From contig NZ_PJKB01000002.1 of assembly GCF_002884975.1 (NCBI RefSeq), positions 703,369 to 767,368 of the forward strand: a DNA stretch of 64,000 nt, in the 5' to 3' direction. This document shows positions 33,306 to 42,193 of the stretch, piece by piece (within the stretch, counting starts at the first letter, position 1; every line of letters starts with the position of its first letter). Source of the stretch: Akkermansia muciniphila (GTDB taxonomy: Bacteria; Verrucomicrobiota; Verrucomicrobiia; Verrucomicrobiales; Akkermansiaceae). The notes below the pieces were generated by a model. That model was not told the DNA's origin. It saw nothing but the letters and a program-made list of their open reading frames with translations, and did not search any database. The position numbers and the translations under genes were made by a program.

Positions 33306-35474
33306 ATGTTTGCGCCGTTCTCCCGTTTTCTTGCCTTGCTTCTGATGTTTTCGGGCTGCCTGGGATGGGCGGCCCCCGCTCCTGCGCTGGGACGGCCCAA
33401 CATTCTCTTTATCCTGGTTGACGATCTGGGCTGGGGGGATCTTGGGGTGTTCCACCAGAACCGCCGTGCTCGTGAAGGGAAGCCCGCCATTCAGACTCCG
33501 GCCCTCGACCGGATGGCTGCGGAGGGAATTCAGTTGTGCAGGCATTATGCGGGTTCTCCCGTCTGCGCCCCTTCGCGCGCCTCGCTGTTTTCCGGTGTCC
33601 ATCAGGGGCATGCCCGCGTGGTGAGGGACAATACGTTTGACATGCCCCTGGAGGATGCGCTGACGTTGCCGGCCATGTTGAAGAAAGCCGGATATGCAAC
33701 GGCGCTGATCGGCAAATGGGGGATTGGAGGCGGAACGGAATGCGGAGGCAATCCCGGAGAGTCCACGGCTTTTCCCGACAAAAGGGGCTTTGATTATTTC
33801 TTCGGCCATCTGGACCACATCGGAGCGCACCGGCACTATGCGGCGGATGATCCCGCGGACCGCCGTTCCCAGACGGGTACCAACGTGATCTGGGACATGC
33901 ATGAAAACATCACCAAATCCTGTACGAATTCCTATTCCACGGATTTGTTTACGGCCCGTGCCAAGAAATGGATCGTGGACCACAGGAAAAAATCAAGGGG
34001 CCAGCCGTTTTTCCTTGCGCTGACTTTTACCGCTCCCCACTCCGCGCTGGAAGTACCCACGCAAGCCTATCCCGCCGGCGGCGGCCTGAACGGCGGATTG
34101 CAGTGGCTGGGTAAAAAGGGGGAATTAATCAATACGGCCAACGGCGTGCGCAATTCATACGTTTATCCCCGGTATGCCTCCCAGAAATGGCCGGAGGGAG
34201 CAAAAAAGCATGCTTCCATGATAGCCCGGATTGACGATGCCGTGGGGGATTTGCTCAAACTCCTCTCCGATTTGAAAATAGATAAAAACACGATCGTGGT
34301 TTTTACCTCCGATAACGGCCCCCATAATGAAGGCAGTTTCATAGGCCCTACGCAGGACCCCAACTTTTTCGAGTCTTATGGCCCGTTTGACGGAATCAAA
34401 AGGGATACCTGGGAGGCCGGCATCAGGGTTCCGGCTATTGTGCGCTGGCCGGCGGCCATTCCTTCAGGCCGCGTTAGCCATGCTCCCAGCCAGTTCCATG
34501 ACTGGATGGCCACGTTTGCAGAGGCCGGAGGGATGCCGGTTCCGGCAAAAACGGATGGAGTCTCCATCCTGCCCACCCTCACGGGGAAAGGTAAGCAGAA
34601 GCCGGGCATTCTTTATGTGGAATATAACGTGAAGGGAAAAACGCCCAATTATAAAAACTTCCTTCCGGAGCACCGGAACGTTTCCAGGCTCCAGCAGCAG
34701 ATTATTTATGCAGGCAGGTACAAGGGCGTCAGGCAGAATATCCGTTCCCACGAGGATCCCTTCCAGATTTATGATATTGAAAAAGACCCCAGGGAATCCC
34801 GCAATCTGGCGGAGACGCCGGAGGGCAGGAAATACGGGGACTATTTCAGGAAAAGGGTATTGCAGGTCAGGAGGATTTATGACTATGACAATTCCGTCCG
34901 CGGCTGTCTGGCTGGCAGGCCTTATGATTCCGTCCCCGTGCCGCCTCTGGAGAAGGGCGGGGAAATAGGCGGAAAACTGGCGTTCAGGCTTCTTTCCTCC
35001 AAGGCGTGTCCCTGGGTGCCCAAGCCGGAGGCGGTCAGGGGGTATGAAAACCTTGCGGTGACGGAGACTTCCGGTTGTCTTGTTCCGGACGGCATTTCCA
35101 GACAGCCTTTTTGCGGGGAATGGAAGGGGTTTCTGAGCGTGCCGGAAACGGGAGTTTATACCTTTTTCCTGGAAACGGATTCCAATGACGGTTCCAAATC
35201 CTTTGTGCGCCTGCATGACATGCAATTGGTGGATGCCGATTTTCATTATAAGCCGGGAGACCGGGCGGATTCCTCTTCCGCCGTGGGAACGACGGAATGC
35301 AGCCCGGAGACCGGCAAGAAGGGAGTGCCCCTGGCAAAGGGGGCGCACCCCGTCAGCATCGGGTACGTGCATGGGGCGGGCGCTTCAAAGGCCGGGCTCA
35401 AGCTGATGTGGTCGCGGGACGGGGGCGCCCCGGAAGAAATTCCGGCATCCTGTTTCTCCATGTCCGCAAAGTAA
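33306..35474 (+). CDS. Secreted sulfatase with C-terminal PA14-like region
   Basis: Type I sulfatase of the arylsulfatase family, 722 residues with a signal peptide. Metal ligands Asp39-Asp40 lie in NILFILVDDLGWGDLG, and the formylglycine site is Cys87 in CAPSRAS, which needs an anaerobic or FGE-type maturase. The catalytic domain runs to about residue 520. Residues about 590-720 form an extra domain (GEWKGFLSVPETGVYTFFLE; DSNDGSKSFVRLHDMQLVD) that resembles PA14/GLEYA-type sugar-binding modules. Likely works on sulfated host glycans such as mucin; the exact linkage is unknown. Confidence 0.92.
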   Translation: MFAPFSRFLALLLMFSGCLGWAAPAPALGRPNILFILVDDLGWGDLGVFHQNRRAREGKPAIQTPALDRMAAEGIQLCRHYAGSPVCAPSRASLFSGVHQGHARVVRDNTFDMPLEDALTLPAMLKKAGYATALIGKWGIGGGTECGGNPGESTAFPDKRGFDYFFGHLDHIGAHRHYAADDPADRRSQTGTNVIWDMHENITKSCTNSYSTDLFTARAKKWIVDHRKKSRGQPFFLALTFTAPHSALEVPTQAYPAGGGLNGGLQWLGKKGELINTANGVRNSYVYPRYASQKWPEGAKKHASMIARIDDAVGDLLKLLSDLKIDKNTIVVFTSDNGPHNEGSFIGPTQDPNFFESYGPFDGIKRDTWEAGIRVPAIVRWPAAIPSGRVSHAPSQFHDWMATFAEAGGMPVPAKTDGVSILPTLTGKGKQKPGILYVEYNVKGKTPNYKNFLPEHRNVSRLQQQIIYAGRYKGVRQNIRSHEDPFQIYDIEKDPRESRNLAETPEGRKYGDYFRKRVLQVRRIYDYDNSVRGCLAGRPYDSVPVPPLEKGGEIGGKLAFRLLSSKACPWVPKPEAVRGYENLAVTETSGCLVPDGISRQPFCGEWKGFLSVPETGVYTFFLETDSNDGSKSFVRLHDMQLVDADFHYKPGDRADSSSAVGTTECSPETGKKGVPLAKGAHPVSIGYVHGAGASKAGLKLMWSRDGGAPEEIPASCFSMSAK

Positions 35475-35484
35475 CCGCCGGGAA

Positions 35485-35516
35485 TTTTCCGCCTTCCCGG
35501 CCGGGAGGCGGGGAAA
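35485..35516 (+). terminator. Hairpin after the sulfatase gene
   Basis: An imperfect long hairpin centred on CCCGGCCGGG, with outer arms TTTTCCGCC and GGCGGGGAAAA and one bulged T. It starts 11 bases after the sulfatase stop. No T-run follows on the plus strand, so the terminator role is tentative. Confidence 0.35.
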
Positions 35517-35626
35517 AACAGCCGTGATGGAGCCGGCTCTTTTATCTGCGGAGCCGTTGGATTGGGATTGCTTTCCCGGAGCTTTTCATGTAATTGCTGA
35601 CCGCAATGGTCCATATCCGGGAATGC

Positions 35627-36229
35627 ATGAGGAAGTGGCTGCCGTTCGTTCTGATGGCGGCGGCTCTCGGAGTGTCTCCGGCCCAGGATGTGGCGAGCCC
35701 GGATGCCGCAGAGCTGGACTTGGACCTGGTTAAATTGAAGAAGGGGCCCAAGGGCAGGCAGAGGGAAGCCATGCGGAAGGCCCTCCTGCTGGTGAACCTG
35801 AAACAGAAGGAAACGTGGCTGGCGGAATCCACGGGGGAGGACGCCCTTCACCTGAAGGCGGAGATTTCCTTCCGGCGGTACCTTGCCGCGGTGGATATGG
35901 CCGGATGCCCGGAGGAATTCAAACGCGCCTTCCGCAATTATGCAAAGCTTCTGAATTCCTTTGAAGAAAAAGATTTGAAAAGCGTGCGGGATTTTCCCTC
36001 CGTTCCCTTGCAGGAGGCCGGAAGGGAGCTTTTCCGGGTATTGCTCAATTACCGGCTGGAGCCGGAGCATCTGCTGGAGGAAATGAAAGCGCTGGTGGAT
36101 GAAGAGGTGGAAGGTAAAGAGGAGCTTTCCCCGGAGCAGATGATGGACATTGTCCGGGAAGTGAGGGAAGCCCTCCAATCCGGCAAACGCCCTTTTCCCG
36201 CGGAAAGGGTTCTGGAGGACAGGGAATGA
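35627..36229 (+). CDS. Secreted helical protein of unknown function
   Basis: 200 residues from MRKWLPFVLMAAALGVSPAQ, a clear signal peptide; an in-frame ATG 33 bases earlier would bury it. The mature part is helical and charged with several Leu/Glu-rich stretches (EEMKALVDEEVEGKEELSPE). No family recognised. Its end is 15 bases from the convergent Sel1-like gene. Confidence 0.65.
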   Translation: MRKWLPFVLMAAALGVSPAQDVASPDAAELDLDLVKLKKGPKGRQREAMRKALLLVNLKQKETWLAESTGEDALHLKAEISFRRYLAAVDMAGCPEEFKRAFRNYAKLLNSFEEKDLKSVRDFPSVPLQEAGRELFRVLLNYRLEPEHLLEEMKALVDEEVEGKEELSPEQMMDIVREVREALQSGKRPFPAERVLEDRE

Positions 36230-36244
36230 GGCATGGCCTGTTTT

Positions 36245-37003
36245 TCACCTGTAGTTTTGTTGAATCCATTCAACGGCTTTCAGGTTTTGCGGCAGGTAGG
36301 TTTTTAAAACTTCCCTGATACGCTCCCTGGATTGACGGTTCGCGGGGACCTCTCCGTCCATGGCGGCAGGCATGATCGGGAACGCTTTCTGCCGCTGCGC
36401 CTGTTGAAGATAGCGGGCATAGGCGTCCGGGTGCCGTTCCGCTTCCTCCCTGGACGGAATTTCCAGTTTTCCCATCACGTAGAGCAGGTAAAGGGCTTCC
36501 GGGTTATTCAGCGCGGCGGCTTTTTGGTAAAACTCCATGGCTTTCCGTTCATCCCGCATGATGCCGTATTCTTCGTCTCCGCAGGCATACAGCCGTCCCA
36601 GTTCCAGGGAGGCGGGAGCGTAAGACTGCCTGTCCGCCTGTATCAGATAAGCGAGGACCTCGGAAGGGTTTTCGGAAATGCATTCCGTGAAAGCTTCATA
36701 CTGGGCCTGCGGGCTTCCATGGTCCGCCGCTTTTTTGATCCAGTAATTGTATTCCTCGGCTTTGAGATCGTTTTTGGAGATGAAGTTATGATCCGCCATT
36801 TGGCGCATGGCGGGAACGCAGCCAGCCTGCGCCGTTTTTTTCAGCAGTTTCTCCTTCTGGTCAAATTGCTCAAAGGGGGAGAGCTCCATGTATTGCCGGT
36901 ACAGTTCCTCGGGGGAGGCTTCCCGCGGGGCGGCTATCCAGTAAACGCCCAGGGCGGCAGCGAGAACGGCTCCTGAAATGATTAGTGCGGATTTAATGCT
37001 CAC
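36245..37003 (-). CDS. Membrane-anchored Sel1/TPR-repeat protein
   Basis: 252 residues: an N-terminal membrane segment (SALIISGAVLAAALGVYWIA, residues 5-24) and then helical repeats. Sel1-like units are visible in YNYWIKKAADHGSPQAQYEA and KAMEFYQKAAALNNPEALYL, with the AxxxG/ALxxN spacing typical of Sel1 repeats. Such proteins usually serve as scaffolds; partners are unknown. The gene is downstream of nothing obvious and lies 72 bases from the end of the ArsR-methyltransferase gene. Confidence 0.75.
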   Translation of the reverse strand: MSIKSALIISGAVLAAALGVYWIAAPREASPEELYRQYMELSPFEQFDQKEKLLKKTAQAGCVPAMRQMADHNFISKNDLKAEEYNYWIKKAADHGSPQAQYEAFTECISENPSEVLAYLIQADRQSYAPASLELGRLYACGDEEYGIMRDERKAMEFYQKAAALNNPEALYLLYVMGKLEIPSREEAERHPDAYARYLQQAQRQKAFPIMPAAMDGEVPANRQSRERIREVLKTYLPQNLKAVEWIQQNYR

Positions 37004-37075
37004 AGTAGGTGAGCGGCTGCCCGGCAGAATTTTGTCTGAAAAAACGGTCGGGAAAAGAAGTGGGCCTGCTTCCGG

Positions 37076-37993
37076 TTACGGTTTCCAGGCAGCGGCCATC
37101 AGGGTCTGGAAATGGGGCGGTTCCGGTTCCCTGTCCACAATGTCCGTATGGATGTTCCGGAATCCGGCTTCCTTGAGCATGCTTTCCAGCGCGGCGGGCG
37201 TGAAGCCCAGCCAGCGGTCCGCGTACAGGTCCCTCGCCTCCTCCTGTCCGTGCTGGAGGAGGTCCAGCACCACCAGGCAGCCGCCCGGTTTCAGGATGGT
37301 CCAGGCGGCTTCCAGCGCCTTGACCGGCTTCTGGGCATGGTGCAGGGCCTGGCTGAGCAGGGCCAGGTCCACGGTGCCGGGATCAATGGGCGGCGTTTCA
37401 ATGTCGCCCAGGCGGTATTCCAGATTATCCAGCCCGTGCTTTCGCGCCAGTTCCTGCCCCAGCTCCACCATGCTGGGGGAGTTGTCCACGGCGATCACCT
37501 GCTTGGCGCTGGGGGAAATGAGCTGGGAGACGAAGCCTTCCCCGGCGCCCAGGTCCGCCACCACGTCATAGTTCAGGATGCGGAGCAGGGCTCCGGCCAG
37601 CGCCTTCCAGGAACGGCCCGGCGCGTAGTTCTTGCCCAGCCGGCACACCACTTCGTCAAAGTAGGCCTGCGTGCGGTTCTTGCGCTTGTCCAGAATGACC
37701 TGGAGCGCTTTTTTATCCGTTTCCGCCTCCGGTAGTTCCTCGCAGGCTTTCAGGGCCACGTTGTGCAGGTCGTTGGCCAGGGAGAGGGTGTAAAAAACGT
37801 TTTTCCCGGAGCGGGTGTCCTCCACCACTCCTTCCTGCCGGAGCTGGGCAAGCTGCGTGGAGATGCGGCTCTGCCCCATGCCGAGAATTTCCTGAAGCTC
37901 CGCAACGCTCAGGGATTCTTCATTCAGAACGTTGATGATGCGCAGGCGGGTGGGGTCCGTCAGGAGTTTGAGCGTTTTTAGGATTGACTTCAT
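37076..37993 (-). CDS. ArsR-family regulator fused to a SAM-dependent methyltransferase domain
   Basis: 305 residues from MKSILKTLKLLTDPTRLRII (start 37993; a longer in-frame start at 38044 would lie inside metK). Residues 1-90 form an ArsR winged helix with recognition helix around GMGQSRISTQLAQLRQEG. Residues 110-305 form a class I methyltransferase-like fold with motif I VVADLGAGEGF (about 145-154). Proteins of this layout regulate S-adenosylmethionine cycle genes in other bacteria (SahR-type regulators), probably sensing SAM or SAH. It is divergent from metK-ahcY with only 37 bases between the two start codons, which strongly supports control of those genes. Confidence 0.88.
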   Translation of the reverse strand: MKSILKTLKLLTDPTRLRIINVLNEESLSVAELQEILGMGQSRISTQLAQLRQEGVVEDTRSGKNVFYTLSLANDLHNVALKACEELPEAETDKKALQVILDKRKNRTQAYFDEVVCRLGKNYAPGRSWKALAGALLRILNYDVVADLGAGEGFVSQLISPSAKQVIAVDNSPSMVELGQELARKHGLDNLEYRLGDIETPPIDPGTVDLALLSQALHHAQKPVKALEAAWTILKPGGCLVVLDLLQHGQEEARDLYADRWLGFTPAALESMLKEAGFRNIHTDIVDREPEPPHFQTLMAAAWKP

Positions 37994-38014
37994 GGTGGAA
38001 TAATATATCAACGC

Positions 38015-38030
38015 ATCGAGATTTATCGAT
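38015..38030. promoter_or_regulatory. Inverted repeat between regulator and metK (candidate operator)
   Basis: ATCGA-N6-TCGAT, a perfect 5-base inverted repeat whose last base abuts the metK ATG at 38031. It is the only symmetric element in the 37-base divergent gap, so it is a good candidate site for the ArsR-methyltransferase protein, able to block both transcripts and the metK ribosome site. Confidence 0.5.
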
Positions 38031-39215
38031 ATGAGTAAAAACAACCCTCACATCTTCACGTCGGAATCCGTTGGAGAAGGCCATCCGGACAAGGTGGCCG
38101 ACTACATTTCCGACTCTATTTTAGACGCCTGCCTGGCTCAAGACAAAACTAGCCGCGTCGCGTGCGAAACTTTGGTGAAGAGCAACATGGTCATCATCGC
38201 CGGAGAGCTGACGACCAAGGCGGTGATTAACCCGGAAAAGATCGCCCGCCAAGCCATCCGGGAGATCGGGTATTGCAACCGGCAGGATGACGACGTGTTC
38301 CACGCGGATACCGTCTTTTTCACGAACCTGCTCACGGAACAGTCTCCGGACATCGCCCAGGGCGTGGACGCCCGGGAGGCGGAGGGCAAGGGCCACGCGG
38401 AACAGGGCGCCGGGGACCAGGGCATCATGTTTGGCTTCGCGACGAACGAGACGCCGGAGCTGCTGCCGGCCCCCATCGTGTTCGCCCACAAGCTGCTCAT
38501 TGAACTGGCCAAGCGCCGCAAACGCGGGCATGTGGACTGGCTGCGCCCGGATTGCAAGTCCCAGGTGGCGGTGGCTTATGATGAAGCCGGAAGTCCTGTC
38601 CATATTGAAAACGTGGTCATCTCTACCCAGCACACGGAGGAAGTGGACCATGATACGATTTACAATTACTGCGTCAGACTCATTAAGACTGTGCTCCCTG
38701 CGGAACTGCTGGATGACAGGACGGAGTATTTCATCAATCCCACGGGTAAATTCGTGGTGGGCGGCCCCCACGGGGATTCCGGCCTGACGGGCCGCAAGAT
38801 CATTGTGGATACGTACGGCGGCATGGGCCGCCACGGCGGCGGCGCCTTCTCCGGGAAGGACCCATCCAAGGTGGACCGTTCCGCGGCGTACATGTGCCGC
38901 TGGGTTGCCAAGCACATTGTGGCCGCCGGGCTGGCGGACAAGTGTGAATTGCAGGTGGCCTACGCCATCGGCTACCCCACCCCCGTTTCCATCCGGGTGG
39001 ACACCTTCGGCACCGGAAAGGTGGAGGAAAAGGCCATTGAAAGCGCGCTGGAAGGCATTTTCTCCTTCAAGCCCGCGGACATGGTGGAGCAGCTCGACCT
39101 GCTGCGGCCCATCTACCGCAAGACGACGCACTACGGGCATTTCACCAATCCGGAGCTTCCCTGGGAGCAACTGGACGAAACGCGCCTTGCCTCCCTGAAA
39201 CAACTTCTTCATTAA
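38031..39215 (+). CDS. metK: S-adenosylmethionine synthetase
   Basis: Makes S-adenosylmethionine from methionine and ATP. It has 394 residues, a normal length. Diagnostic blocks: [12 protein letters not shown] (residues 13-24), [13 protein letters not shown], and [19 protein letters not shown]. The start is secure because family members begin a few residues before [13 protein letters not shown]; no ribosome site is visible since the inverted repeat occupies that place. It is followed 22 bases later by ahcY, so both enzymes of SAM formation and SAH removal are in one operon. Confidence 0.97.
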   Translation: MSKNNPHIFTSESVGEGHPDKVADYISDSILDACLAQDKTSRVACETLVKSNMVIIAGELTTKAVINPEKIARQAIREIGYCNRQDDDVFHADTVFFTNLLTEQSPDIAQGVDAREAEGKGHAEQGAGDQGIMFGFATNETPELLPAPIVFAHKLLIELAKRRKRGHVDWLRPDCKSQVAVAYDEAGSPVHIENVVISTQHTEEVDHDTIYNYCVRLIKTVLPAELLDDRTEYFINPTGKFVVGGPHGDSGLTGRKIIVDTYGGMGRHGGGAFSGKDPSKVDRSAAYMCRWVAKHIVAAGLADKCELQVAYAIGYPTPVSIRVDTFGTGKVEEKAIESALEGIFSFKPADMVEQLDLLRPIYRKTTHYGHFTNPELPWEQLDETRLASLKQLLH

Positions 39216-39237
39216 TCCCACGACAACGTTTACAGAC

Positions 39238-40653
39238 ATGTTTTCAGAAACGGAACAATACAAGGTGCGCGATATCAGCCTGGCGGATTTCGGACGCAAG
39301 GAACTGGACATTGCGGAACATGAAATGCCCGGCTTGATGGCCGTGCGTGAAAAGTACGCGGACGCCAGGCCCCTGGAGGGCGTGCGCATCATGGGCTCCC
39401 TGCACATGACGGTGCAGACGGCCGTGCTGATTGAAACGCTGGTGGCCCTGGGCGCCTCCGTCCGCTGGGCAAGCTGCAATATTTTCTCCACGCAGGACCA
39501 CGCCGCCGCCGCCATTGCTAAATCCGGCACGCCCGTGTTCGCCTGGAAGGGGGAAACGCTCCGGGAATACTGGGACTGCACCTGGAAGGCCATGAACTTT
39601 CCGGACGGCCTGGGCCCTCAGCTGATTGTGGATGACGGCGGAGACGCCACCCTGCTCATCCACCGCGGGTATGAGATGGAGGAAGGCTCCGGCTGGGTGG
39701 ACACCCCGTCAGAGTCGGAGGAAGAGGAAGTCATCAAGGACCTCCTGAAAAAGATTGCCGCGGAAACTCCGGGCATTTTCCACCGCTGGCTGCCCGAGCT
39801 GAAGGGAGTTTCCGAGGAAACGACCACCGGCGTGCACCGCCTGTACCAGATGCAGGCCGCGGGACGCCTGCTGATTCCGGCCATCAACGTGAACGATTCC
39901 GTGACCAAGTCCAAGTTTGACAACCTGTACGGCTGCCGCGAGTCCCTGGTGGACGGCATCAAGCGCGCCACGGACGTCATGATCGCCGGAAAGGTGGCCG
40001 TGGTCTGCGGCTACGGGGACGTTGGCAAGGGCTGCGCCCAGTCCCTGCGCGGCATGGGCGCCCAGGTGGTCGTGACGGAAATAGACCCCATCTGCGCGCT
40101 CCAGGCCGCCATGGAAGGCTACCGCGTACTGACGGTGGAAGACACGCTGGGCTGGGCGGACATTTACGTGACCACCACGGGGAACTGCGGCATCATCCGC
40201 ATTGAGCACATGGAAAAGATGAAGGACCAGGCCATTGTGTGCAACATCGGCCACTTCGACAATGAAATCCAGGTGCACAAGCTCCAGACCTATCCCGGCA
40301 TCAAGCACCTGAACATCAAGCCGCAGGTGGACCGTTACACGTTCCCGTCCGGCAACAGCCTTTACCTGCTGGCGGAAGGCCGCCTGGTCAATCTGGGCTG
40401 CGCCACGGGGCACCCCAGCTTCGTGATGTCCAACAGCTTCGCCAACCAGGTTCTGGCGCAGCTGGAACTGTGGAATACCCGTGAAAACCGCCCCGTGGGC
40501 GTGGAAGTGCTTCCCAAGGTGCTGGATGAGGAGGTGGCGCGCCTGCACCTCGGCAAGATCGGCTGCAAGCTTACCGTCCTGCGTCCGGAACAGGCGGACT
40601 ACATCGGCGTTCCGGTGGAAGGGCCGTACAAGCCTGACTTTTACAGGTATTAG
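39238..40653 (+). CDS. ahcY: Adenosylhomocysteinase (SAH hydrolase)
   Basis: Splits S-adenosylhomocysteine into adenosine and homocysteine with bound NAD. It has 471 residues, the longer form found in many bacteria. Visible blocks: [20 protein letters not shown] (substrate and NAD site), [14 protein letters not shown] (NAD Rossmann loop), and the end [14 protein letters not shown] strong terminator follows. Second gene of the metK operon. Confidence 0.97.
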   Translation: MFSETEQYKVRDISLADFGRKELDIAEHEMPGLMAVREKYADARPLEGVRIMGSLHMTVQTAVLIETLVALGASVRWASCNIFSTQDHAAAAIAKSGTPVFAWKGETLREYWDCTWKAMNFPDGLGPQLIVDDGGDATLLIHRGYEMEEGSGWVDTPSESEEEEVIKDLLKKIAAETPGIFHRWLPELKGVSEETTTGVHRLYQMQAAGRLLIPAINVNDSVTKSKFDNLYGCRESLVDGIKRATDVMIAGKVAVVCGYGDVGKGCAQSLRGMGAQVVVTEIDPICALQAAMEGYRVLTVEDTLGWADIYVTTTGNCGIIRIEHMEKMKDQAIVCNIGHFDNEIQVHKLQTYPGIKHLNIKPQVDRYTFPSGNSLYLLAEGRLVNLGCATGHPSFVMSNSFANQVLAQLELWNTRENRPVGVEVLPKVLDEEVARLHLGKIGCKLTVLRPEQADYIGVPVEGPYKPDFYRY

Positions 40654-40677
40654 GCTGGCGGATTTCTCCGTTTTCCG

Positions 40678-40719
40678 GCTGTTTCATCGGGAGTGCTCTC
40701 CCGGTGGAACAGCTTTTTT
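40678..40719 (+). terminator. Rho-independent terminator of metK-ahcY
   Basis: Near-perfect 16-bp stem (GCTGTTTCATCGGGAG with CTCCCGGTGGAACAGC, two G-T pairs), 4-base loop TGCT, followed by six T (40714-40719). It lies 24 bases after the ahcY stop. Confidence 0.85.
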
Positions 40720-40772
40720 ATTTGTCCGGAGAAGGGTTTGTTTTCTGGAGCGCGGAGGGGGTATTTCATGGA

Positions 40773-40787
40773 CGGATTTGCAATCCG
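40773..40787. repeat. Palindrome, copy 1
   Basis: CGGATT-TGC-AATCCG preceded by ATGGA. A close relative lies 278 bases downstream. Both read like a small interspersed palindromic repeat; no function known. Confidence 0.45.
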
Positions 40788-41050
40788 GCGGCAAGCCATA
40801 AATTTGGGAAAGGGCATTTAAGACAAATTCTCCCCGGTATTTCCGAACGCCGTTGGCCTTCAACGAGGAGATTGTTTCTGAAAGATATAACGGGGATTTT
40901 TTTTCTTTTCCGCGTTTCAGGGGAATTTTTCAAAAGCCGGGAAGTCCTTGCTGCCTGCAGGTTGTACCTTGCCAATCACGGAAGAAAGCTGATGACGGCC
41001 CCTTTAAGAAAGGCTTCCTTCTCCATGGATTCCACGCATGGCTCTATGGA

Positions 41051-41067
41051 ACGGATTGCAAATCCGT
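41051..41067. repeat. Palindrome, copy 2
   Basis: ACGGATT-GCA-AATCCGT preceded by ATGGA, matching copy 1. The shape imitates a tRNA-Cys anticodon arm, but no D arm, T arm or acceptor can be built around it. Confidence 0.45.
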
Positions 41068-41176
41068 ACTGTTATCCCTGAAGCCATTTCAATGGCGCGT
41101 GTTTTTAGTGTGCAATCCTGGTTTTTCCAATGTCTTACGTTGAAGTTCCAGGATTGTCTCCCCTACCTGAAGTGCT

Positions 41177-42172
41177 ATGGATGCCCCTTCCCAGAAAACG
41201 GCTCTCGTTGTGTTGTTCAACCACCAGTATAACCGCAATATTCCGGTCATCAGGGACATTTATTCAGGGCGTTTTTCCGCGTTGCTTCAATTAATGCCTT
41301 ATTACAAGGGGAATGATCCGGACGTATGCCCGGTATTCGGCAATTCGTTCCAGTTTTACCATTATATTTTACAGGTACGGGAAAGAATCAAGGCGCTGGA
41401 CGGCGACCATATCCTCATCATCGGAGACGACCTTCTGCTGAATCCGGAGTTTGACGAGTTTTCCACGGCGTCCCTGCTGGGAATCCGGGGGGACGATACG
41501 TGCTACCTTGACGGCTTTGTGGACGTTTCCCTGCCCCTGTGCTACCGGGGTACGGTGGAAGCCCACCGTTTTTCCATGGCTCCCGCCGGTCTTGATGCGG
41601 AGAGCGTGAATAAAAATGCGCCGTCCTATGAAGAAGCCCGGCAAATCCTGAAATCCAGGAACCTCATGCAGCATGACGATCTGTCCCGCGTGCGCATGTT
41701 CATGCCCAAGTGGAATCCCGGGGGCGGCATTCATGCCAACTGGAAAGTGCTGAAGGGCAGAGTCTGGCATCTTCTGAACCATTGGAAGCACAAGATTAAA
41801 AAGTACTCGTATTCCTACCCCGTCGTCTTTGGCTATTCGGATATTATTTCTATTCCGAAAGGGAAGTTTGACGACTTTTGCCGGATTCTTGAAGTGTTTT
41901 TCGCGTGGAACATGTTTGTGGAGCTGGCCATTCCCACGGCGCTGCAGCTTCTTCCTGAAACGCGGCTGGCCACGCTGGAAGGCACGCAGTACAAGTCCGG
42001 CAACGTCTGGTTCCCGCAGGATCCGGACCACTTTGAGGCCATGAACGGCGTTATTGACGGGCTGATGTCTTCTTCCGGGGGAGACATCGGCAAATTGCTT
42101 GCCTCCTTTCCGGAGGACTACCTGTACCTCCATCCCGTGAAATTGTCCAAGTTTGGAAAACGGGGTATTTAA
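41177..42172 (+). CDS. Glycosyltransferase-like protein of unknown specificity
   Basis: 331 residues, cytosolic, no signal peptide. The N-terminal half looks like a nucleotide-sugar fold: a hydrophobic strand TALVVLFNHQYNRNI and a strand HILIIGDDLLLNPEFDE (about residues 74-90) that carries an acidic pair in the place of a DxD metal motif. The rest is not recognised. It is followed 21 bases later by a UDP-galactopyranose-mutase-like gene, so a role in a galactofuranose-containing or other surface glycan is plausible by position. Confidence 0.6.
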   Translation: MDAPSQKTALVVLFNHQYNRNIPVIRDIYSGRFSALLQLMPYYKGNDPDVCPVFGNSFQFYHYILQVRERIKALDGDHILIIGDDLLLNPEFDEFSTASLLGIRGDDTCYLDGFVDVSLPLCYRGTVEAHRFSMAPAGLDAESVNKNAPSYEEARQILKSRNLMQHDDLSRVRMFMPKWNPGGGIHANWKVLKGRVWHLLNHWKHKIKKYSYSYPVVFGYSDIISIPKGKFDDFCRILEVFFAWNMFVELAIPTALQLLPETRLATLEGTQYKSGNVWFPQDPDHFEAMNGVIDGLMSSSGGDIGKLLASFPEDYLYLHPVKLSKFGKRGI

Positions 42173-42193
42173 TCCGTTGATTTTCTTTATTCC

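Larger units (their letters stand above)
40720..41176. other. 457-base stretch without convincing gene
   Basis: Between the ahcY terminator and the next gene. Short frames exist but show no signal, family motif or codon bias. The only notable elements are two similar palindromes at 40773 and 41051. It must also hold the promoter of the 41177 gene, which I could not place. Confidence 0.5.

Noticed and set aside
33198-33983. N-terminal extension of the 32553 gene
   Set aside because: The extra part lies antisense to the sulfatase gene and lacks a signal or domain; the ATG at 33197 begins directly with a membrane helix.
40704-41081. 125-codon frame after ahcY
   Set aside because: It begins inside the ahcY terminator, has no recognisable motif and crosses both palindromes.
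41020-41100. tRNA-Cys-like anticodon arm around 41051
   Set aside because: The 17-base palindrome mimics an anticodon arm with GCA, but no D arm, T arm or matching acceptor stem surrounds it.
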